From: Xestospongia bergquistia
Taxonomy: Eukaryota; Porifera; Demospongiae; Haplosclerida; Petrosiidae
NCBI GenBank assembly: GCA_963965975.1
Contig: OZ014419.1
Coordinates: 7,210,150 to 7,274,149 of the forward strand
DNA length: 64,000 nt
Reading direction: 5' to 3'
Below are positions 1 through 11,659 of the stretch, one piece after another. The stretch's first letter is position 1, and each line of letters begins with the position of its first letter. The position numbers and the translations under genes are program-made. The notes under the pieces were generated by a model. That model searched no databases. It was not told the origin of the DNA and saw only the letters and a list, made by a program, of their open reading frames with translations.

Positions 1-279
1 TGTTAATATTGAGCATGATGCTAAGGTACAATATTTAGTTGATAATAACAAATTTCTTGTTTGTTGCATAACGACAGTTAGTTTTTCAATAACATGCGAT
101 AAGATATGTAAACAAGATTGTAGAAAATGTTTCTACATAGTTTTGGAAATTTGGTTCAACAAGTTGACTATATTGTGTAATATATTAATGGCCTAAATTA
201 CAAGACAACATTTATTATATGCATGTCCAATGTAAAATATTATTTGAGAGAAAATAAAAGTACTCCTTTATTTTTGTAG
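1..279. other. AT-rich leader, probable intron
   Basis: No convincing coding exon or RNA gene is visible here. It ends in a T-rich tract and TAG acceptor at 279, directly before the first recognisable exon. It is therefore most likely an intron of the gene that enters from the left edge. Confidence 0.5.
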
Positions 280-1015
280 TTAAAAGAAGCACTGATTAGT
301 GTTGGAGCAGACTTGTCTGGGAAAGGCAAGAAATTTGCTAATTTTCAAGCTGATTTTGGCAATATTGATCACATTTATGGTGACTTATATCAGGCTTTTA
401 GCACCAAGCCATATCGTGTTAACACCAAACATCCACTTGTTGAAACTGCCATTAAGAAAGGTAGAATTATGTACTTCATAAGCTCTATATTCCTCTCAGA
501 GAAAGTCCGCATATCAGTAAGTTCTATTAGATTCAGTACATTAGTTTAATATACAAATAGGTAGTTATACAGAAGGGACAGAGCGCTAAAGGAAATCCTA
601 CAACTTCAAAAGAAGAAGATCCTGAAGACGCTTCATCTTTGAGAGTTTATGAACAACAAGTCATTGAAGGTACATACGTTTTGTAGACAATGTCTCTCTT
701 ACTGACTTGCTAGTAATAAAACGTGATACTCCTACTGTCATTGGATTTCATGTAATGAAAGCAAAGATTGAATTAGATCACAGCATTGTGCCCATTGATA
801 AAAATGACTTTGAACATAATGAAAAGGTAAAGACGTATATTAATATCATATATTATAGTGCTGTGTTGTTCTAGATTTATACTCCCTATGGTGATAGCTA
901 TGTCATGGCTGCTGATAAAATGAAGGTCAGTGTAACACCAGAACCAGATACAAAAGATAAAGAAGTCAAAGATGATGAAGGAAGTCAAGCTGGTGCTATT
1001 GGAGGACCAAATTAA
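280..1015 (+). CDS. Unidentified protein, C-terminal exons only
   Basis: This is the 3' end of a multi-exon gene whose start lies outside the window. A consistent frame joins exons at about 280-463, a 17-nt micro-exon at about 500-516, about 569-670, about 693-827 and about 876-1015. The micro-exon is needed: joining 463 directly to 569 hits a stop. The product contains a segment reading TVIGFHVMKAKIELDHS and a block IYTPYGDSY. It ends in an acidic, Gly-rich tail (KEVKDDEGSQ, AIGGPN). I do not recognise the family. There is no signal peptide or membrane segment in the visible part. It lies 94 bp upstream of the next gene on the same strand, one of only three same-strand neighbour pairs here. 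Confidence 0.6.
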
Positions 1016-1109
1016 CTTTTAATATAATTATTCGTACATCTTTTTGTTGCTAAAAATAACATTCAATAAGAGGTGTGGCTGATATAATCATTTCCTGTTA
1101 CAAGCCAAG

Positions 1110-1937
1110 ATGAAGCTGTTAACTTTTAACATGGGTATGGACCTGGACAAGTTTCCAGAGCGTTTAGCAGCACTTGGTCGATTAGTACAAGCAAAGAAAC
1201 CGGAATTTATAGCCCTCCAAAACATGAGTCTTGATAGTGTGAAGAGACTGCGATCAGAGCAGTGGGCTAATAGATACAATATCAGCTCACCACCAACAAC
1301 ATTTGAGACAAGGAAGAAACCAGTCTGTGTCATTATGTCTACATACCCCCCTAATAAAGAGATGAAATGGTTTAATTATCGTGATCCAGATACATTTCGG
1401 TATATTCTGTGGTCATATTATATGCTCATTGACAAACAAAAGCAGGAGCATCTTTTAACAATAGCAACTACACAATTAGAAGTGGGCGTTGAGCCAGAAA
1501 CACTAGAAACACGTGAAAAACAACTCAATCAAGCGTTGTTTTGTTCTCAAGAATACGAAGATTGTATCATTATGGGAGATTTTAGTCTGATAGATGCCAT
1601 TGATGGACAAGTCCATTTAGCAGAAGGATGGAAAGATGCTTGGCTTGCTTTACCTGGAAATACGGCAGAAACAGGTCACACTTTTGACCCTGCTAATAAC
1701 ACACTAATTAAAGAAAAATCACTCCCTAGTTTTCGTCCTGATCGTATTATCTACAGTACTCGTCGCTATAAACTTGATTCTATGGAATTAGTTGGCACTG
1801 ATATTGACGCTTCTATTGGTCTTCATATCAGTAACCATTATGGTCTATTAGCAACATTTAGTTTGCTGGATAATGCTAGTTTTCTCCCTCCCAAACCACC
1901 AGCAGATGTACCATGTACATTTGAAAGACCTACTTAA
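1110..1937 (+). CDS. TDP2-like endonuclease/exonuclease/phosphatase-fold protein, catalytic residues altered
   Basis: An intronless 275-residue reading frame with the exonuclease-endonuclease-phosphatase (DNase I/TDP2) fold. The family motifs can be placed in order. TFNM near residue 5 keeps the Asn. LQN near residue 36 stands where active enzymes have the metal-binding LQE. MGDFSL near residue 152 keeps the Asp but has Ser for the usual Asn. ISNHYG near residue 241 has SNH in place of SDH. The C-terminus is proline-rich. TDP2 proper removes tyrosine-DNA adducts. With three motif residues changed, this copy may be inactive or use altered chemistry. Single-exon structure in an intron-dense region suggests retroposition or an ancestrally intronless gene. 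Fold assignment is fairly secure; function is not. Confidence 0.75.
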   Translation: MKLLTFNMGMDLDKFPERLAALGRLVQAKKPEFIALQNMSLDSVKRLRSEQWANRYNISSPPTTFETRKKPVCVIMSTYPPNKEMKWFNYRDPDTFRYILWSYYMLIDKQKQEHLLTIATTQLEVGVEPETLETREKQLNQALFCSQEYEDCIIMGDFSLIDAIDGQVHLAEGWKDAWLALPGNTAETGHTFDPANNTLIKEKSLPSFRPDRIIYSTRRYKLDSMELVGTDIDASIGLHISNHYGLLATFSLLDNASFLPPKPPADVPCTFERPT

Positions 1938-2005
1938 TCCATACATATATGATATTAACTAGTTTCCCAATTGTGTTTTATTTTATAGGCATTTTTGATA
2001 ATTTA

Positions 2006-3751
2006 TCAAAATAACGTGTTAGATTTAGAGCTTCTAGTTCCAGCACTCATTTGGAACTTAAGAGCGCTGCGAGCTTTAAAATGTACTTCTAATAGAGTGT
2101 GTTCTAACAGACCTATTTGGACTTCCATGTCAAGGCTCTCATTTTTCAATTTAGTCAATGCTTGCTTAATACGAACAACAGGTCCTAAAAGTAGTTACAG
2201 CTGTCATGGCAACAGTTGCTAAGGGAAACAAACTCACCTGCATCAGTCATACTGGTTCCTTTTTCATCCATTTCAACTTTGACAGATTCTAAATCAGCCG
2301 ATATCTGGAACAAAATTCATATCATTAGAATCAGACTAATAGATTACTAACTTCTGCCAGTTTGCGAGAGAGATCATTGACAGTGTGAGTACCTTCTTTG
2401 TATTTATTTCTCACTTGAGCTAAATTATCTTGAGAGGAACGAAAAGCCTGTATGTGGCTCTCCAACTACACATATAATCAAATAATATAAAGGATTCTAT
2501 ATAGAGCACCTGTTGGTTGATATACTTCTCTCTAGAACCTATCTTTTCTAAGGTTTTTGCTATTTCAGCATGTAACTTGTCTAGTTGTCCCTAAAAATAA
2601 TATATACTGTGCAGTTTGTAGTTATATAGTCAATGTTACCTTTGTGTCCGAGAGTACTGTTTTAATATTGTCATGATATTGATGCATTTGATCATAATGA
2701 AGTCTCCAATCTCTATTATCTTGTCTAAAGCGTACTTTAAGTGAAGGTATTACTCTTTCTACTTCTTGACGCCATTGTTCTGGATCTGTGGTACTCTCTA
2801 GTGCTTCATCTAATGTCTTAACTGTTGTAGACTGATTATATAGAAAATTAAGGGGCATGAGAGGGGTGGAGCTTACTTCATGAGAGCCTTCACGTTCCAT
2901 CATAGTTAGATCTAGAAAGACTGGTCCCTCTTCATCACTTTCAATGATGTCTTCTTGTATCTCCTCCTCCATTCTAGAGAGAGATAATTCTCGATGACCT
3001 TCCTCAATAACCTCATCTTGTGCATCATCTTCAGTATGAGTTGGTCTAGATGAGAGGGTGTGGTCAGGTAAGGGGTGTGGTCAGTATATATTTACTTTTT
3101 CCACTGAAAACCAGTTTTGGCCAATGCACAGTCAGCTAAATCACAAAGTATCTGACAAACCTATGTATTGTTGTAAATCGTGACATCATTATGACATCAT
3201 AACAGTACCTGCTCACCAGCTCCTGTCTTTAGTTTCATTGGAGGAAAATTGGTGGCCACACCCTTAATTATAATACAATAATTAATAAATATAATTACGC
3301 TAAATTCTCGTACCTGTTTCTTAGATTCAGCAATTATGGTTGCTATGGTAGCATTAGGGTCATCAAACTAATCAGTTAAAGTTGAATTAATTATACAGTA
3401 ATAATCGAGGATTACCTCTTGAGGTTGTTCTAGATGACACCCACATAAATTAATTAACCAAATTGCAAGGTTTGTAAAAAGATGAAATTGTTCCCCAGAA
3501 TTAGTAGGAACAGCAAAATAATGTCTAAAATATGAAGTTAAATATAATATAATATTAACTATGTTATAGTCAGTGAGATCACATATTACTGTGTACCTTG
3601 GAATTGGTCTGAGTTTTAACTTCCGACAAAATTCTTTCTCGTAATTTAACAATTTTAATTTATCCATGACATCTTCCATTTTTATCAACACCAAATGAGA
3701 TAGAAGAGGATCATCAGTACTGCCTGAACGAGCTTCTAAATCAACAGCCAT
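2006..3751 (-). CDS. IFT57: Intraflagellar transport protein 57 (HIPPI-interacting IFT-B subunit)
   Basis: IFT57 is a peripheral IFT-B complex subunit that acts in anterograde transport within cilia. The N-terminus ([18 protein letters not shown]) matches the family's calponin-homology-like start. It is followed by [20 protein letters not shown], an acidic linker, then [20 protein letters not shown] and [11 protein letters not shown]. The C-terminal coiled coil contains [20 protein letters not shown] and ends at a TGA at 2006. About ten short exons are joined by small introns. The ATG at 3751 is preferred because an upstream in-frame GTG has no support. A perfect X-box-type site lies about 30 bp upstream of this start. 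Confidence 0.93.
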
Positions 3752-3781
3752 CACTGCCACAGTACAGGCCCTTTGTATCTA

Positions 3782-3795
3782 GTTACTATGACAAC
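3782..3795. promoter_or_regulatory. X-box (RFX-type) motif at the IFT57 promoter
   Basis: GTTACTATGACAAC fits the animal RFX X-box consensus GTHNYYATRRNAAC at every position. It lies about 30 bp upstream of the IFT57 start, a classic RFX target gene in animals. RFX control is inferred, and similar words also occur in introns of this window. Confidence 0.55.
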
Positions 3796-6140
3796 AATGA
3801 GCTATTACGTATTGCAGCCCCACCTCCAATGATTCTGGATGGAGAAATTAAAAGGCGTTGTAAGTGAATCCCTTAAATAAACAATGTTATTTGTCTTTGC
3901 CCCATAGGATGCTTTGTCAGTTGTTTACAAACGATTTTCTGATGGATGTGAAGTGACACAGTGTATCCTTGAGTTTTACCGGGTAAGTATCGTATAATTT
4001 GGTCCAAGTCATGTGACTAGTCATGTGATTGGCAGGAGATGGCTGAGGTGGAACATAGTTATGCCAGCAGACTTTTAAGGTTATTGGAGAGTTCTAATTA
4101 TACGTTTCATTCAAATATTTTGATGCAATGGTTAGGTAGTGGACCATTTGAGGAGAGAGGGTAAGCCACACCCACTATTTGTTCCAATAAGTAATATGGT
4201 CTCTATTTTTAGAACAGTTAAACGTAGTTGGCAGAAAATGGGAACTGAATTAACAAAATTAGCAGGTCTTCATGCTGAAAAGGTAAACTGACCCATCCAC
4301 CCACTCATGTAATGAAGGACCTTATCTTTCACAGGCTGAGAACTTTACAGACACAGTTAGAAAACCACTACAAGAATTATTACCTCAACTTGAAGAAGAG
4401 CGTAGAGTAGTAAGTATAAATGTTAATAGTATCTTTATTTTATTTATTGGATATAGTTAAAACAAAGAAAACAAGAAATGGAAACAGAACTAAAAAATGC
4501 AGAGAAACGATTTCAAAAGGTCTCATTTCTTTTTCTTTGTATCAGATTTATCTAATTATAGGCAAGGAAGAATTATTTCCAATCAGGAGATAATTATGCT
4601 CAATTAAAGTCTGAATTAGAAAAAACATCTGATCAAGTTCCTGGATTTGCACCTTTAAGATTCACAAGGGTAATCCCCTTTTATATTAACACTAATTAAT
4701 ACAATTTTCAAATCAGTCTGCTAATCAATTGGAAAAAAAGATTTCAGATGTTGAGAGAGAATTTAAAGAAAATGAAGATATGTAAGAATATGTTATTAAT
4801 ATTTTAGTCTATTTGTCTCTTAGTTACACTCAGACACATAGAGAATTATTAGAATTACAACAATCATTAAATGAACAAGTAGTTAATTTATTAGCTGTAT
4901 GTTATATTATATGATGTTAATAATGTCATTCTTACTCATAATAGGAGGTACAAACTCAAGAATTAAACCGTGTTAATACTATTGCTAAATCTTTGCAAGA
5001 ATTTGCAAAGTAATTTTTCTCTTATCACTTAATACATTTTTCTCTCAGAACACTATCAAATACAGCTCCTGCATATCTTGAAGGAATGCAACGTATTGTG
5101 TTCAGTGTAGATGAAGTGGATGGAACCAGTGATATTGAGTCCTTTGTTTCTGAACATCCTGATCTCCAATGCCCCCCAATTATACCTCAATTAGAACTTC
5201 ATTCATGTAGTGTAAGTGATTCTGAACTAATATTAGATTTTGTGTTAGTCTCGTAGTCCAGATATTGATCATAAAACTATTGAACATGTTATTAGACAGA
5301 AAGATCAACCAATAAAAGATACTGGACAATATCAAGTACCCTCGGCTACAGAACAACCAAAGTTAGACCCTCCTTTAGCTGATTCTAACCACCGAATAAG
5401 ACCAGATTCAATAGAGGTAGACCCCACCCACTCAACAGTAGACACGACTTTACCTGCCACGCCCAAATCTAAACCATCTGTCCTAAAAAAGCCAGTACAT
5501 CTAAAACAACCAAAAGAGAATTTATCAACAAGACAAGAAAGTCATGTTAAAGATACAAAAGAAAGTCCTTCACGAGAAAGAAGTGACAGTCAAAGAACTC
5601 CTCAACAGCAACTCTATCATCGATTAATACGACAATCTCAATTAAACGATTACTATGGATTATTAGGGGTTCAACCCACAGCTAATCAAGAAGAGTTAGC
5701 AAGAGCACGACGAGAAGTAACCAGTCGACTTCATCCAGATCATTTTTCAGGTAACCCAGGACAGCAAACAAAGTAAGTGTATTATAAAATATTAAGTTAT
5801 TTAACTTAGTTACTGTAGAGCTCAAGAGAAATTGGTTCTTATTAATCAAGCATTTACTGATGTTTTAAGGCAACCAGCAAATAAACAATTGTATGATCAA
5901 CTCTGTCGATATAGAGAGGTCAGTTATACAAAGATATACTAAAATATACTGAGTTGTGCTCTCTACTAGAAATATCATCGTATATTAGATCAAGATAATC
6001 GCTCATTAGAATTAGCTAAAACTAAACTTTCTGCTCTTCATTCCAGTATGAAACGAGCACGATTTCCTCTTTCATTATTAGAAGAAGTCCAATTAACTAT
6101 TGAATTAATAGAAAAAAGAATAGAGGAACAAAATCAATAA
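3788..6140 (+). CDS. F-BAR domain protein with a C-terminal J domain
   Basis: About a dozen exons read as one frame. The N-terminal part (from the exon at 3908) is an F-BAR/FCH-like module: DALSVVYKRFSDGCEVTQCI, EMAEVEHSYASRLLRLLES, SWQKMGTELTKLAGLHAEKA, then long helical coiled coil to about 5200. The large exon at about 5248-5773 holds a Pro/Ser/Lys-rich linker and leads straight into a J domain: DYYGLLGVQPTANQEELA, the HPD signature in RLHPDHFSG, then LVLINQAFTDVLRQPANK. A short helical tail follows. F-BAR modules bend membranes and J domains recruit Hsp70, so a chaperone-coupled membrane remodelling role is an inference. The start is uncertain: ATG 3788 with a donor after codon 7 keeps frame, but overlaps the IFT57 X-box. 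An ATG at 3829 does not splice in frame. Confidence 0.75.
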
Positions 6141-6207
6141 TATTTTATTATAATTTCATTATTTTGTTTGTAGCTATCACACTAAACACTGTTTGTTATA
6201 AAGATTT

Positions 6208-6982
6208 TTACTTAATACTCCTCATAATACGACGACAATGTTGTGTTTTTAACTCTGCAAGGGCTGCCTCTAAAGTGCTTGTTAAATGCACTAAATTAAC
6301 AGGGTCTGTCTCAAGAGTATGATAAGATGATACCCCTATAATTAGTTCTAATTAAAATATGTTAAAACATTAAGTTACCTTCATCTTTAGTATGCAATCT
6401 CAATATAAGAGAAGGCTGAACTTGTCTGCTAAGAGCACGACTACCTAAGTTAACTTCAAGACGCCACTCTAGATCATGATAATGTGGTAAGTCTAGTGAC
6501 ATCTCTGATAAAATAGTTCGTATTTCACTGCTATACTCTTGATATAGCTACAAAGAGAGACATCATTTTTAACATATTAAAATATCTACTTACAGCTAAC
6601 AATTCCTTATTAAGCTCTTCTTCATATCCTAATATCATAATCGAGTCAAGAAAATCAATCTCAGTGACCATTAGTTTCGCTGACTCTACCAGTAAATACA
6701 TTAAACCTTCAACTCCATGACGTACTGTATCAACGTCTACACTTAATTTCTCTAATGAAAGGGGTAAAGGGGATGTGAAATATTAACAACATACGTGCTG
6801 CTGCAGTATACATTCTTGGGTTAGCACCTTTTCTAATGAACTCCATTGAAATACGACAAAATTCTCTTACCACTAAACAGAGCATCAATTAATGAGGAGG
6901 TGTGGCTATGCTTACCAGAGATATCTACTGTGGCTAAAAATCGAAGATGTTCCTTGTGTTCTTCTGTTAAGACTAGTAACAT
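6208..6982 (-). CDS. COMMD2: COMM domain-containing protein 2
   Basis: COMMD proteins form the ring of the Commander endosomal recycling complex. The N-terminus MLLVLTEEHKEHLRFL is diagnostic of COMMD2. The helical N-domain segment EGLMYLLVESAKLMVTEIDF follows. The C-terminal COMM domain contains YHDLEWRLEVNLGSRAL and ends HCRRIMRSIK at a TAA at 6208. Five small exons give about the usual 200-residue length. The stop lies 67 bp from the convergent F-BAR/J gene. The start faces the SLC19 gene across a 192-bp divergent promoter. An open frame continues upstream on this strand but shows no family match, so ATG 6982 is taken as the start. Confidence 0.92.
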
Positions 6983-7113
6983 TGTACCTGACTGTTTGGA
7001 GCTGAAAGAGGTTGCCTTCACCCACTAAAGTGTTTTTAACCCCTTCTTTTATAGTGCCCTTAGTATACGGAGGAAACAATTTGTTCCTAACGTCCGTAAT
7101 ATAGTCGTCCAAC

Positions 7114-7119
7114 CACGTG
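7114..7119. promoter_or_regulatory. CACGTG E-box in the COMMD2/SLC19 divergent promoter
   Basis: A perfect CACGTG, extended to CCACGTGG, lies between the two start codons. Related sites occur in four other divergent promoters of this window. Binding by bHLH-zip or bHLH-PAS factors is inferred only from the motif. Confidence 0.4.
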
Positions 7120-7174
7120 GACACAGCTGTATAAACCAGGTTAACCAGCATTTCAACCTCAGATTTTCGCAATA

Positions 7175-8900
7175 ATGCCAAGACAGCAGCCATTTTGTGG
7201 AGGTTTCTTACGTTCTCCTCGTTATCTCTGGATCTATTCAACTATTTGTCTGTTATTATATGGGTTTTTTAAAGAATTCAAACCGTCTGAAGCATTTTTA
7301 ACTCCTTACTTGACCAACGAAACAGATGGTAAGAACTTAAGCAAACATATAGTCAACGATCGTATCTATCCAGTCTGGACATATTCCTATTTAGGAGCAG
7401 CATTTTTTGTATTTTTATTTACTGATTTAATGCGATATAATCCAGTCATTTTAATTGAATCATTTGCTTATCTGATAACACGAATCTTATTGATTTGGGG
7501 TAACTCTGTCCTGGCAATGCAGATGATGCAGTTTATATATGGTGTAGCAACGGCTACTGAAGTTGGATATTACTCATATATCTATTCAGCTGTTCCAATA
7601 CAGTATTATGAGAAGCTCACTGGACCAGTTCGTGGTGTGGTCTTACTTGGTCGATCATTGTCTTCATTTGCTGGCCAGCTTTGTTTTAGTTTAGGATGGC
7701 TAAATTATTATGGACTAAATTATGTTTCATTAGTTAGTGTTGTCATAGCAACCGGAATGTCACTATTGTTGCCATGGTATTTTAGTTGGCCGTGTGTTGC
7801 TGAAAGGAATCAGGATTATGTCAATATTCAAACCGAGCCTAGATCTACATCACCGAATGTTATAGCTGGGTGTGATCATTGGTTTTCAAGCACATTTAAA
7901 AACCTATGGCATGATTTCAAGAGGTTTTATTTCCAGCCTTCATTACTCAAGTGGTCATTGTGGTGGGCATTTGGCATGTGTGGGATGTTACAAGTTGGCA
8001 ACTATGTTCAAAGTCTATGGAAAGAGATCAATTCAGATAACAATAACCAAGGTACAACTATTACATAACATTACTCTATATATTATGTATACACAGCTGC
8101 TGTAGATAAACGTTATGTGTATAATGGATTAGTGGAGGGTGCTACTGATCTGTTGGCTTCTGCAACTGCTATTATAGCTTCACTTCTAAAAGTGAATTGG
8201 CAAGTTTGGGGTGAGATTACAATGGGTGGTTTATCGCTATTGGCAACCATGCTCTTGTTCATGGAATCATATACTAGGAAAATTTGGGTTGCCTATATTG
8301 GACATATCCTATACAGATCAACATATGCTTTTGTGATAACAATAGCAAGGTGGGTGGAGTTATGGGTGTGGTTTTACTTGTCTCTTTAGCTCTCAGATTG
8401 CTGTTCATGTTGATCATGAAAGTTATGGATTTATCTTTGGTTTTAATACATTGATTGCTCTAATATTACAGTCTATATTGGCTGCCATTGTTAATACATG
8501 GCTAGAACTTGACATCAGACTGCAGGTCAGAATAGACTCGGTATTACAATACTATAATTATTGTCTTCTTTAGTTTGTAGTATATGGTTGTTACTATTAT
8601 ATATTGGTGCTTATTTTCATGTTTGCTGGTGTCTATAAACTCTCCTATACTGGTTTAATAGAGAGTTGTAAAAATTGTTGTAAATCTTCCTCAAGCAGTA
8701 GAAAGTATTTAAAAATGTCTCTTATTTTAATTTTTAAATCTATTTTTAATAGGAGTTTTGAGAATATACGAGAGAGTGTTGTTCAGTATATTAGTGAAGA
8801 AAGTACAAGCAGCACTGATTCATCAACTGATGAAGTACCCACTAACATAACTGCACATGATGACATTGATAAAGATAGTTCTACTCCAACCATTGTGTAA
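7175..8900 (+). CDS. SLC19 (reduced folate/thiamine carrier) family transporter
   Basis: A multi-pass plasma-membrane carrier of the SLC19 family (RFC1, ThTr1, ThTr2). Exon 1 (about 7175-8050) carries the first helices and family landmarks: YGFFKEFKPSEAFLTPYL, YSYLGAAFFVFLFTDLMRY, and a helix with YSYIYSAV and YYEKLTGPVRGVVLLGRSLS. A soluble loop comes next. Exons 2-4 encode the second half (YVYNGLVEGATDLLAS, then IAVHVDHESYGFIFGFNT). They end in a Ser/Thr-rich acidic cytosolic tail with a TAA at 8898. Substrate (thiamine or folate) cannot be fixed from sequence by eye. TPK1, which uses thiamine, lies 28 kb away, which is only suggestive. Confidence 0.88.
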
Positions 8901-8961
8901 ATATGTATGCTATTATCAACTGAACAAATGTAATCAAAATCATGTTTATATGTGTAGTCTG

Positions 8962-11479
8962 TTATTGAAATTGACTTATAAAACGCAATGGCTTTGGGGG
9001 TGGTACTTTAACCCTTTCCTCACTAGGTGGGTGGGTGCTCATTTGACTATCATGTGACAGTTTGCGTGCTCCATTATATTTTAAATTATTTGATACCACT
9101 TCATCTGAAATACTCTTCTTTAATCGGGTTTGTTCTTGCTGATGAGGCTGTTGCCGTGGTGTTGGTGGAATAGGGGAGGGTGACTGTGTAGTTGGGGATT
9201 CACTACTACTATAAGCTGATGACAGTGATGATGTTGGTGATAGTGGAAATAACTCTGGAAATTCTAAGATGGCATCGTAAGATGGTAATCCTTGATGACT
9301 TGGTTGAGATAATCTTTGAGTAGGTGTGGCCATAGGTTTTCGAGGACGAGAAGGAAGAGGTGGGGGTGTGGATTGAGTTGGTTGTTTATTAAGTGACACT
9401 TTACGATGAGGGGGTGGAGGAGGTGTTTTATTAGGGGTGGAGTCTCGTCTTGCTAGTGGACTTGATTTAGTGGGTGGAACAATGTGAGCCTGCCAACTTC
9501 CTGGTATAAGAGGAAGTGGCTGTACATCCGTACTCTGACTTTTAATTAATTTATTGTGTGGTTTAGGAGTTACAGTTGGAGAAATATCATCAACTGATGA
9601 TGATAACTTATGTCGACGTTGCGATAATTTATTAGTTCGTGTGGGTGTGGTCACTTTAGGTTGTAACTGGATGCCATTTTTATGTGGAGGTCGTTGACGC
9701 ACAAATACCTCATAAGGTTGGGGGACATTATTTGAATCAGAAGCTCCACCCACTTGCACTTTATAATTAATACAGTCATCATATAAATCTGTGTCGTCAG
9801 AGTAGGTGTGTCTATTAGTAGTTAGTTGACTTGATGACCCTGTTGCTATGACAACATCATCATAATCAGTGTTGCTATGGTTACTAGTGGCCACAAAACT
9901 TCTCAATACATTAACTGATGTATCGTACATATCTTCTATGTCAGCTGGAGTAATGTTAGGAGTTGTAGTGTTTAACTGCGATCGTACTTCCAAGCAATCA
10001 TCATAAATCATTTCTACTGTATTAAATGATGTGGGTACATCCTCTCTCGATGTGAATACATCCCCATTTGATGTGGGGACATCTACTCTTGTAGTATTAC
10101 TAAGTGTATTAAAATAGTTTTGTTCTCTTAGCCACTTTCCTTCTCTCAAACAATCTTCCTTAGCTAACAATGATAACTTCCTACATTAAATTACAATATT
10201 AACTATCATTATAATATATGCACCAACCATGTATTAGACAAAGGTTGTGACTGAATGGAATAATCACCAGACAACCTCTGACCCAGTGATGGATCTAATA
10301 CTAAAAATAGAGAGCAATATGATGTATAAATAGAGTGACCATATATTACTTACCTTCCACATTAGCTCCTTTACTAACTAAATAGTTAGCCACTTTAATC
10401 TACAGTATTAATAATAGGGGCATCATGAAATATACTCTCTTACTTGTCTATATTTCAGAGCAACATATAGAGGTGTTAGTCCATGATCATCTACTATGTC
10501 GACAGGCACACCTCCAGATTCTATTAATAATTGAACAATTTCATAATAGCCAAAAGCAGCTGCTGTATGGATCTATAGATACCATAGAAATGATGATAGT
10601 ACTAATGATAGTGTGTATCCATTGGTATGTGGGGTATGCGTCTATCATTACTCAACTATTACATTGTTTTTAATAACACAATCATGTTTTTCATTTATTG
10701 TTTACTCACTGGCGTAACTCCATTTTTATTTGTTGTTTTCAGATCTTTCCTTCGGCTAATACTGACACGTACAGAGGCTGCCATAGCTTTCATTAATCTT
10801 AACCTAATTGAAGGGAGATCCTCCTTATATATTCCTGTGTAGAAATTTGTAGAAAGAGTGTATATCTACAATTAATAAACTACATACCATGTTGTGCCAT
10901 TTGATCAGCTATCAAATGACGAATATCGTCTCCTTTAGCATAATCAATAGCAAATCTACCATCCACATCCAATAATGCAGGATCTACATTATACTAAATA
11001 CAGATATTGTGCAATGTCATTACAAAATGTTGTCTTACTTCAAATAATAATTGAACAATGGTTTTGTGTCCATGAGCTGCAGCAAAGTGAAGTGGTGTCC
11101 AGTGATCATCATCTTGATAGTCCATATATGCTTCATAGTCTAGTAGTAGTTTAGCACAATCTGTATTACCATATCGACAACACTAAAACGATTATTTTAT
11201 TATTACTATTATTATGTGAAGGAATATAGTACCAGTATTAATGCTTGGTTCATTTCTTCTCTTGTAATTCCACGAGCTTTTCTCTGCTCCAATAATTCAG
11301 ACACTAATAATAATATATGTTAAACAAAGTCACAAACTTGTACAAACACATTTACATTCTTCAATATTATTATGAATTGCAGCATCTTTCAGTAAAGCAC
11401 TGCCTTGTATACGAATTGATCTCTGTTGTCTGTGTTTAGATCGTCTCTCGTAGTCTTGTTCTCGTCGTATCAACGCCAT
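8962..11479 (-). CDS. Ankyrin-repeat protein with long proline-rich tail (MYPT/TIMAP-like layout)
   Basis: The N-terminus is basic (QDYERRSKHRQQRSIRI). Ankyrin repeats follow: LLDYEAYMDYQDDDHWTPLH, AAHGHKTIVQLLFEYNVDPA, HTAAAFGYYEIVQLLIESGG and HGLTPLYVALKYR. The spacing and the segment IDYAKGDDIRHLIADQMAQH resemble the MYPT/PPP1R16 ankyrin block. I see no clear PP1-binding KVxF motif before the repeats, which argues against a straightforward PP1 targeting subunit. The 1.2-kb last exon encodes about 400 residues of disordered sequence rich in Pro, Ser and Thr. It has many PPxP/PPPP SH3-type ligands and repeated YDDC/YDD tyrosine motifs. A cytoskeletal or signalling scaffold is plausible. It is tandem, on the same strand, with PUDP. 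Confidence 0.75.
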
Positions 11480-11659
11480 CTCTCGTAACTGAGCGTACGA
11501 AGCCAGTCAATATCACAATATAGACAAGGTGCCACAGGTAATAATTACTAATAACAAGATTCTTTGTTAACACTATATTTAGTAACAATTTCCTAAATAA
11601 ATAATTCCATAACTAAAAGTTTCCTAAATAAATAATTGTATTAAATTAACACACATATA

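Noticed and set aside
3829-3855. ATG at 3829 as start of the F-BAR/J gene
   Set aside because: Its natural donor joins the next exon out of frame and makes an immediate stop. ATG 3788 keeps frame but is not proven.
6912-7241. Open frame of 109 codons upstream of COMMD2 on the minus strand
   Set aside because: It overlaps the COMMD2 5' end in another frame and the SLC19 start on the other strand. It has no family resemblance and no splice logic.
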